Shown here piece by piece: positions 30,301 through 34,720 of a stretch of 34,720 bases of DNA. Within the stretch, counting starts at the first letter, position 1. The number at the start of each line of letters is the position of its first letter. The notes beneath the pieces were generated by a model. It was not told where the DNA came from. It searched no databases and worked only from the letters and a program-made list of their open reading frames with translations. The stretch lies in NCBI GenBank assembly GCA_016713365.1, contig JADJPG010000068.1, positions 1-34,720 on the forward strand, read 5' to 3'. The stretch comes from Verrucomicrobiota bacterium. GTDB lineage: Bacteria > Verrucomicrobiota > Verrucomicrobiia > Limisphaerales > JADJPG01. A program made the position numbers and the translations under genes.

Positions 30301-30603
30301 CCACGAGAGGGAGTCGCGCTCGAGCCCGGATTGCGCCGGGAGTTCGGGGAAGAGTGTCCGGAAGATCTGCTGGCCGAACGCTTCGGGAAATGGGAAGCGC
30401 ACATTCGCGCAGATGCGATGTCGACGCGCCAGTTCCTGCTTGAGCCAGCGTTCCATGCCCTTGTTGCGGACCACGATGGTCTCCGGCTGCAACGGCGACG
30501 CCAGCGGCGTCTTTAATCGCTCCGCCAGATCATCCGCGAGCGTCTCCAGCCTGTTGCTGGTGAAGAGATGCAGTCCGGCGGCGATGTTTGGGCCTGTGTT
30601 CAA
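27301..30603 (-). CDS. recC: Exodeoxyribonuclease V gamma subunit RecC
   Basis: RecC is the scaffold and Chi-recognition subunit of RecBCD, an inactivated helicase-like protein that splits the duplex. It has 1,100 residues, similar to E. coli (1,122). Family features seen: HLFTSNRLETLADDLAERL near the start, VVRNKGMERWLKQELARRH, SIEIHSCHSPLREMEVLHDQ with LTPRDIVVMTPEIETYAPFI, FCGLKPMRSIPFKVVCLVGM with NDNTFPR, and GDRSTREDDRYLFLETILSA. The start is TTG 30603, with GGAG twelve bases upstream; no ATG fits the N-terminus. It is the first gene of recC-recB-recD. The ptrA protease gene that lies between recC and recB in E. coli is absent. The four-base overlap with recB implies coupled translation. 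Confidence 0.95.
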   Translation of the reverse strand: MNTGPNIAAGLHLFTSNRLETLADDLAERLKTPLASPLQPETIVVRNKGMERWLKQELARRHRICANVRFPFPEAFGQQIFRTLFPELPAQSGLERDSLSWRIMGALPDLLTDAAFTPLKHYLDGATDERKLVQLALKIANLFDQYLVFRPEMIADWDAGKGTDWQPILWRTVAGDFKSVHAAALWKRAGQLLHSADSIPATTFPERLSIFGVSALPPFYLDLFAGLAQRSQVNLFLLQPSQEYWGDITSAREGERILRRRNVPDADAFQLHLETGNRLLASMGYLGRDFLKLLLEAGDWIPHEDFTEPGESTLLRAIQSDILHLRDRGKDAETPPLEISSGDSSIEIHSCHSPLREMEVLHDQMLDWFERDSSLTPRDIVVMTPEIETYAPFIHAVFGSPESERCAIPFTVADRSARGQSQVIDTFLRLLDLPNTRLGATTVLGLLEAPAVRERFNLAENDLSLVRTWIEETNIRWGIDAEHRARLNLPELDGNTWRHGLNRLLLGYSMAGHNEHTFQSILPYDPIEGESAAVLGRFAAFAEKLFAAVASLSPERSLSDWATTGSQLLSDFFASSEDAAPELQTIRDALAALRRQQASSGYAASASLAVLIERLRPVLEEDIYNSGFLTGGVTFCGLKPMRSIPFKVVCLVGMNDNTFPRPTHQLSFDLMARKPRLGDRSTREDDRYLFLETILSARDRLYLSYVGQSIRDDSEAPPSVLISELIDCVSQGFHLPNESVTAPAAMRDRLVIKHRIQAFSTAYFTPGNRLFSYSHENCRASDSLRQVREAAKPFLSSPLNSPEPTSNEIRLEDLLQCFANPAGYFLQNRLNIVPPRTGEELSEREPFQLEGLERYALRQKLVEHQLLTGPGQNAGEIPSAVGTLPLGEVGAVNLQRNHDVVARFLERLQPFRPSAPLEPLTINLHLEGIHLTGAVSVRNPQGPLLYRCAKLKPKDQIRAWITHLAACAQHPAIASTLVGEDITYQFRPVSKASALLTELIDLFHQNLTSPLKFFPNAALAYAEAEGAASARSKPSRNTRGSLDKARAAWEGNAFQNREGEKDEPAFALCFRDAEPLDETFQNLALQIFAPMIEHRTEVEP

Positions 30604-30735
30604 ATGTCCGTGGTGCTCCGATGCGACGCTGCAAAACTCTTGCTGCCGTCTTCGGAACGCTTTCAGTTTTGCGCCGACCGGCGGAAAGAAAAGCCCAATT
30701 CACTCGCCCTACCCGGCGATGCAGTAAACCGCGGC

Positions 30736-31047
30736 TCAATCGAGCAGCATGGCGAGGCGATGTGCGGCGTGGCGGCAACCGGACCAGAACGTTTGCGGCG
30801 GAGTCGGTCGAATGCCTTTGCGACGACACGGCAGCGGCTTTGGCGTCGTGAAGGGCGCGGACGATTTTTGCAGAACGGCGTCGTGGTAGAAGAGGGAGAT
30901 CCATTCCTGCGCTTCGGCGCGGTCGGAGGGCGACCCGCCGAGCAGTTCCACCCGGCCGGCGGCGTTGGTGACGAGTTTCGCCTGGCCGAAGCTGGCGATG
31001 TGATTCCAGTAACGCGGTTCATTCATTCCGTTCACAAGTGTCTTCAT
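30736..31047 (-). CDS. Small protein of unknown function upstream of recC
   Basis: The protein has 103 residues from ATG 31047. The first 60 residues look like a real folded protein (NEPRYWNHIASFGQAKLVTN, LLGGSPSDRAEAQEWISLFY), with a strand pair and an amphipathic helix. The last 40 are Pro/Arg-rich and less convincing, possibly a tail or the result of an indel. No domain is recognised, and there is no signal peptide or membrane segment. It lies 132 bases upstream of recC on the same strand. Other overlapping frames here have Arg-rich, unprotein-like translations, which is why this one is preferred. Confidence 0.55.
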   Translation of the reverse strand: MKTLVNGMNEPRYWNHIASFGQAKLVTNAAGRVELLGGSPSDRAEAQEWISLFYHDAVLQKSSAPFTTPKPLPCRRKGIRPTPPQTFWSGCRHAAHRLAMLLD

Positions 31048-31179
31048 AGTGCCGCCACGTTACGCGAGGGGGTGGGACAATGGCGGGGGAAGCGGACGAT
31101 TGCTGAAAAGATTTTTATCGTCGACGAGCCAGCGCATGCGATGAGCTCTGAACTGTCGCGTTCCACCCACTCGACCACC

Positions 31180-31201
31180 GCGCAGAATCGGAGTTCTGCG
31201 C
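31180..31201. other. Perfect hairpin in the 31048-31319 intergenic region
   Basis: GCGCAGAA (31180-31187) and TTCTGCGC (31194-31201) form an eight-base-pair stem with a six-base loop TCGGAG. No T-run follows on either strand, so it is not an ordinary terminator. A smaller hairpin (CACCC/GGGTG with a five-base loop) lies about ten bases downstream. The rest of this 272-base gap, which must hold promoters for the divergent small gene and the permease, shows nothing else that I can support. Confidence 0.45.
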
Positions 31202-31319
31202 TCCGACATGCCACCCGTGTCGGGTGCGGTGACTGAATGCGCTCAAGGGCAAGTGCCGGTGGTTCGCAGTCTTGACCCGTCTGTTGATTTCTGTCGCACT
31301 ACGGCATCTCAAATTTCCC

Positions 31320-33106
31320 ATGACCATGCTGCTTGCACAGACGGCCGGAACCACCCCGGATTATTGGCCCTTTGCGGTGTTGGGTATCAGCGTCGCGCTG
31401 ATCATCACGCTCATCACGGTGCTGCGCGTCCATGCGTTCATGGCGCTGATCCTCGCGGCTTTCGCCGCTGGCTTGCTGGCGAAGACATTGCCAGGGGAAC
31501 CGGAGAAGAGTCACTGGGTGCAGGCGATTGAACTGGCGACGTCGGAGTTTGGAACGACGGCGGGAAAGATTGGTGTGGTGATCGCGCTGGCGGCCATCAT
31601 TGGAATGTGCCTGATGGAAAGTGGCGCGGCGGACAAGGTGGTGCGGCGTTTTCTGGCGGTCTTTGGCGAGAAGCGGGCCGGGGTGGCGATTCTGGTGAGC
31701 GGTTATATTCTTTCGATTCCCATTTTCTTCGACACGTTTTTCATGCTGCTGCTGCCGCTGGCGGTGGCGATGCGTTTGCGCACGGGCAAGGACTACATGC
31801 TCTACATCATGGCGATTTGCTGTGCCGGCGTGGTGACGCATTCGCTGATCGCGCCGCATCCGGGGCCGCTGGCGATGGCGGAGAGCTTGAAGCTGGACCT
31901 CGGTCTCACCATCATGGTTGGCATTGTGGCGGGTATCATTCCGGTGGCGTGTTCGTGGACGGTGATGAAGTGGATGAACCGACGGATGGAGATTCCGCTG
32001 CGTGAAGTGCCGGGCATGTCGCTGGCGGATTTGCGCGCGAACGCGGAGAAGCCGGAGTCCGATCTGCCAGGTTTCATGGCGTCGATTACTCCCGTGATTC
32101 TGCCGATCTTGCTCATCTCCGGTGCGTCGACGTTGATTGCGATTCAAGGCAAGGGGTTCGAGAAGACGGATTTCAAGGAACCTGCCGCGCTGGTGGCGCG
32201 ATTGAAGGCGTCGTCTGATCCGGTGGCTCAAGCGGTGACGGGCCAATTCTCGGCGAGGACGAAACAAGCGTTGGCCCAGCATGACGCGGCGCAAGCGCCG
32301 GCCGTGGCCCTGCAGGAAGCGGTGGTGGGAGAATTCAACAACCTCATTCGAACGAAACAACTCGCGAAAGAACCGGCGCTGCAAGGCGTGACGCTGCGAC
32401 CAATGACCGCCGCGCTGAAGGCGGAGAGTCCGCAGGCAGACAACCTCGTGCGACTGAATCGTTCCTTGCTGGAAGACGCCTTTGCACCGGCGCGTCACCA
32501 CCGGAAGGAATCAGCACGACGTTTTATACGCACGGCGTTTTCTGGGGAAACCGGAACATCGCTTTGCTGATCGGAGCGGTGCTGGCGCTGCTGGTGCTCG
32601 TCCGCCAGCGCAAGGGCCTTACCCTCGCGCGCATCGCGCAAATGATCGAACCGCCCTTCGCGACGGCGGGCGTGATCATCCTGATTACGAGCGCGGGTGG
32701 TGCGTTCGGCTTGATGCTGAAGAATGCGGGCGTGGGTGATGCGGTGAAGTCATTGGTCGAAGGCAAGGAGGTCAACTTGCTCCTGCTCTCATGGGGCGTG
32801 GCGGCAGTGATTCGCGTGGCGCAAGGCTCCGCGACGGTGGCGATGCTGACGACGGCGGCGATGATTTACCCGATCATGAGCGACGGCCCGACGCTGCCGT
32901 ATCATCCGGTCTACATCTTCATGGCAATTGGTTTCGGCGCGATGATTTGCTCTTGGATGAACGACAGTGGCTTCTGGGTCGTGGGCAAGCTGAGCGGGTT
33001 CACCGAAAAGGAAACGCTGAAGACGTGGACCGTCGCCGTGACGGTGAACAGCCTGGCCGGCTTGGCGGTGTGCCTGGTGTTCTCGAAGCTGGTGCCGCTG
33101 CTGTGA
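31320..33106 (+). CDS. GntP-family permease with a long soluble insertion; frameshifted
   Basis: This inner-membrane proton symporter belongs to the gluconate/sugar-acid transporter family. Reconstructed length is about 595 residues against roughly 440-450 for the family. N-terminal half: hydrophobic segments including WPFAVLGISVALIITLITVL, IGVVIALAAIIGMCLMESGA, VSGYILSIPIFFDTFFMLLL and the conserved HSLIAPHPGPLA. C-terminal half: NRNIALLIGAVLALLVLVRQ, ATAGVIILITSAGGAFGLML, IRVAQGSATVAMLTTAAMI and SWMNDSGFWVVGKLSGFTEK, all GntP hallmarks. Between them, residues about 275-410 are hydrophilic and helical. The frame breaks at about 32490-32500, where 'ggcgcgtc' seems to have two bases too many (or one too few); the corrected reading is FAPASPPEGISTTFYTHGVF. 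ATG 31320 is taken as start, and 31326 is possible. Substrate is unknown. Confidence 0.88.
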
Positions 33107-33211
33107 GTTGCGCTTCGTTCCTTGTCCCTAGAACTGGTGACTGGTTGGGGACGAGGAATCGGATACCTTGATGACGTGTTGCACGCCTAGTTCTCAGGTG
33201 TGTTTGTGTGA

Positions 33212-33245
33212 AGAGGCCGGACCTGTTGTCCGGCCTTTCGTTTTT
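33212..33245 (+). terminator. Rho-independent terminator after the permease gene
   Basis: A perfect nine-base-pair stem, AGGCCGGAC (33214-33222) with GTCCGGCCT (33228-33236), has a five-base loop and is followed by TTCGTTTTT. It lies about 105 bases after the permease stop and ends about 105 bases before the oxidoreductase start, so the two genes are probably transcribed separately. Confidence 0.85.
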
Positions 33246-33350
33246 CCGGGACAACGTTGAGGAGGCTTCGACAGGGGCAGGGCGAGGATTCGGCCCATCC
33301 TTTTGCTTGAGTCGGACGAGCGTCCGGGCATTCTGTCTGCACATCCCGTT

Positions 33351-34720
33351 ATGAAAACAAATACCACGTCCCAACTCACTCCCGTTACCCGCCGCACGTT
33401 CCTGCGAACCGGCGCGGTGCTCACCGCAGGCGTGGCGGCGCTGTCGCTGCCGGCCCGCGCGCAAACGAACAAGAACAGCAAGCTGCGCATCTTCCAGATC
33501 GGCGTCGGCGGCATCGGCGGTCTCGAACGCAACGGGCTCAAAGGCCATCCGATGGTCGAATGGGCCGGCTTCTGCGATGTCGACCGCCGTGAGCTCGACA
33601 AGATCAAGACGCAGCACGCGTCAGCCTGGACCGTGAGCGATTACCGCGAAGCCTTCGCCAATCGCGTCGGGGATTTCGATGCCGCGATCGTGGAAGCGCC
33701 GGACTTCCATCACGCGCCCATGATGCTCATGGCGATGAAGCACAACAAACACATCTACGGCCAGAAGCCGCTGGTGCATCAGCTCGATGAACTGCGCATG
33801 ATTCGCGACGGCCTCGCTGCGCGTCCGAATCTCGTGACGCAGATGGGCAATCAACGTTCGTGCAACAAGGGTCGCATGCTCTCGGTCGAGATCCTTCGCA
33901 AGAATCAGCTCGGTCGTCCGATCACCGCCTACGTCTGGACCGGCGGCGTCTCGAAGGGACATTACTTCTCCGATCCGTGGAGCGCTTACTCTCCCGCGCA
34001 ACCGGTGCCCGAATATCTGAACTGGGATTTGTGGCTCGGGCCGCTCTCCACGGACATTCCGTACAACGAAGACCTCGCTCCGCGCCGCTGGCGTGCGTAT
34101 TGGGAAACGGGCGGCGGCCAGCTCGCCGATTGGGGCTGCCATTTGCTTGACCTGCTTTACTTCGCCTACGAAATGCCGCGGCCCGAAGCTGTCATCACGC
34201 ACACTCCGAAGCCATCGAACACCGGCCACACCGCGCACAACATGAGCACCATCACTTATCCCGGTGGTGGGAAGTTCGCCCGCGACAAGTTCGTGGTACA
34301 CTACAACGACGACGCGTTGCTGCCGTCCTTCGCCGGATTGAACCTGCCGCCGATCAAGCCTGGCGCGAACCACACGATGGTCGTCTGCGAAGAAGGCACG
34401 CTGCTGCTCGCGGCCGACGGCATGCCGCAGATCTTCCGCAAGGGCAAGGAAGTGAAGGACGAGCCGATGCCGGAGATTGGCACGCGCAACCACTGGAAGG
34501 ACTGGGCGGACAACTGTCTCGGCGACAAAAAACCGCTGTGGACGCCGTTCCAAATCGGCTGGCGCATCACGGAGCCGGCGTTGCTCGCGGTGAAGGCGAC
34601 GCGTTACCCTGGCCAGGAACTGCGCTGGGACGCCGAGAGCTTCCGCTTCACGAACAGCGACAAGGCGAATCAAGAGATCGTGTCGCGCAACTACCGCGCC
34701 GGCTTCGCGCCGCCGTCGGT
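33351..34720 (+). CDS. Tat-exported Gfo/Idh/MocA-family oxidoreductase (3' end outside window)
   Basis: An NAD(P)-dependent sugar-type oxidoreductase; 456 codons are present and the frame is open at the window end. ATG 33351 begins a twin-arginine signal: TRRTFLRTGA (Arg14-Arg15), a hydrophobic stretch and LPARA before QTN, so the folded protein is exported. The Rossmann motif is IFQIGVGGIGG (about residues 44-54). The family lysine is in IYGQKPLVHQ, where the usual EKP is QKP, a common variant in the exported subgroup. QLADWGCHLLDLLYFA is the conserved substrate-site segment, with its histidine. The C-terminal sheet domain follows. The usual end of this subgroup resembles RNYRAGFAPPSV, so only a few residues are missing. 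The substrate cannot be named; related exported members act on sugars or glycan fragments. Confidence 0.92.
   Translation, partial: MKTNTTSQLTPVTRRTFLRTGAVLTAGVAALSLPARAQTNKNSKLRIFQIGVGGIGGLERNGLKGHPMVEWAGFCDVDRRELDKIKTQHASAWTVSDYREAFANRVGDFDAAIVEAPDFHHAPMMLMAMKHNKHIYGQKPLVHQLDELRMIRDGLAARPNLVTQMGNQRSCNKGRMLSVEILRKNQLGRPITAYVWTGGVSKGHYFSDPWSAYSPAQPVPEYLNWDLWLGPLSTDIPYNEDLAPRRWRAYWETGGGQLADWGCHLLDLLYFAYEMPRPEAVITHTPKPSNTGHTAHNMSTITYPGGGKFARDKFVVHYNDDALLPSFAGLNLPPIKPGANHTMVVCEEGTLLLAADGMPQIFRKGKEVKDEPMPEIGTRNHWKDWADNCLGDKKPLWTPFQIGWRITEPALLAVKATRYPGQELRWDAESFRFTNSDKANQEIVSRNYRAGFAPPS

Noticed and set aside
21853..30603. recBCD as a new defence system
   Set aside because: All three subunits carry standard motifs and lengths; it is the ordinary RecBCD enzyme with no extra nuclease or toxin gene.
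31299..32501. Reverse-strand open frame of 400 codons opposite the permease
   Set aside because: The translation is dominated by Arg and His, typical of an antisense shadow of a GC-rich membrane-protein gene; the forward strand shows clear GntP motifs.
33621..34673. Reverse-strand open frame of 350 codons opposite the oxidoreductase
   Set aside because: It is an antisense shadow; the forward frame has the Tat signal, Rossmann and WGCHLLD motifs.
1..34720. rRNA, tRNA, CRISPR, insertion sequence or prophage content
   Set aside because: I saw no cloverleaf-like intergenic segments, no direct-repeat arrays, no transposase or integrase motifs and no terminal inverted repeats; intergenic gaps are all under 300 bases.

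Overview
The window looks like chromosome from a Gram-negative, LPS-making bacterium, most probably Verrucomicrobiota of the Pedosphaera/Limisphaerales type. This is an inference from several features: an LpxC-FabZ fusion directly followed by LpxA, very large secreted Calx-beta/delta-60 proteins ending in a tail of the type 'FYRLR', a glycine-rich secretin, and a Tat-exported Gfo/Idh/MocA oxidoreductase. No rRNA, tRNA, CRISPR array, insertion sequence or phage gene was seen.

Layout. (1) 1-2751: the 3' part of a type II/IV-pilus type secretin, then a stand-alone 5'-3' exonuclease of the PolA N-terminal family; both are cut by several small frame jumps. (2) 2916-17136: four successive forward genes for secreted proteins, ending with a protein of about 2,660 residues that carries nine Calx-beta domains and two blocks of exactly seven delta-60 repeats. 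A strong terminator closes this region. (3) 17282-19422: the lipid A/fatty acid genes lpxC-fabZ (fused) and lpxA, overlapping. (4) 19492-21862: a reverse-strand SAM methyltransferase, then a forward group of a small unknown protein, a C-terminal-haem c-type cytochrome and a stand-alone cyclic-nucleotide-binding-like domain protein. (5) 30603-21853, reverse: recC-recB-recD, each junction a four-base overlap, with a small conserved-looking gene upstream. (6) 31320-34720: a GntP-family permease with an unusually long soluble insertion, a terminator, and a Tat-exported oxidoreductase running off the window end.

How the genes work together. The secretin and the four exported proteins probably belong to the cell envelope or surface. 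LpxC-FabZ and LpxA are consecutive or competing steps at the branch between lipid A and fatty acid synthesis. RecC, RecB and RecD form one double-strand-break repair enzyme. The permease and the oxidoreductase may both serve sugar-acid or sugar use, but a terminator separates them.

Sequence quality matters here. Many otherwise conserved genes are interrupted by one- or two-base indels, often in short homopolymers, and most densely in the first 2.2 kb. I treat these as probable assembly errors rather than pseudogenes and give reconstructed gene limits. One reconstruction restores the canonical RecB C-terminus and an ATGA overlap with recD. I found no clear undescribed multi-gene system. The most interesting items are the twin seven-repeat propellers in the giant secreted protein, the permease insertion, the cytochrome/CNB-like pair and the inverted repeat in front of lpxC.
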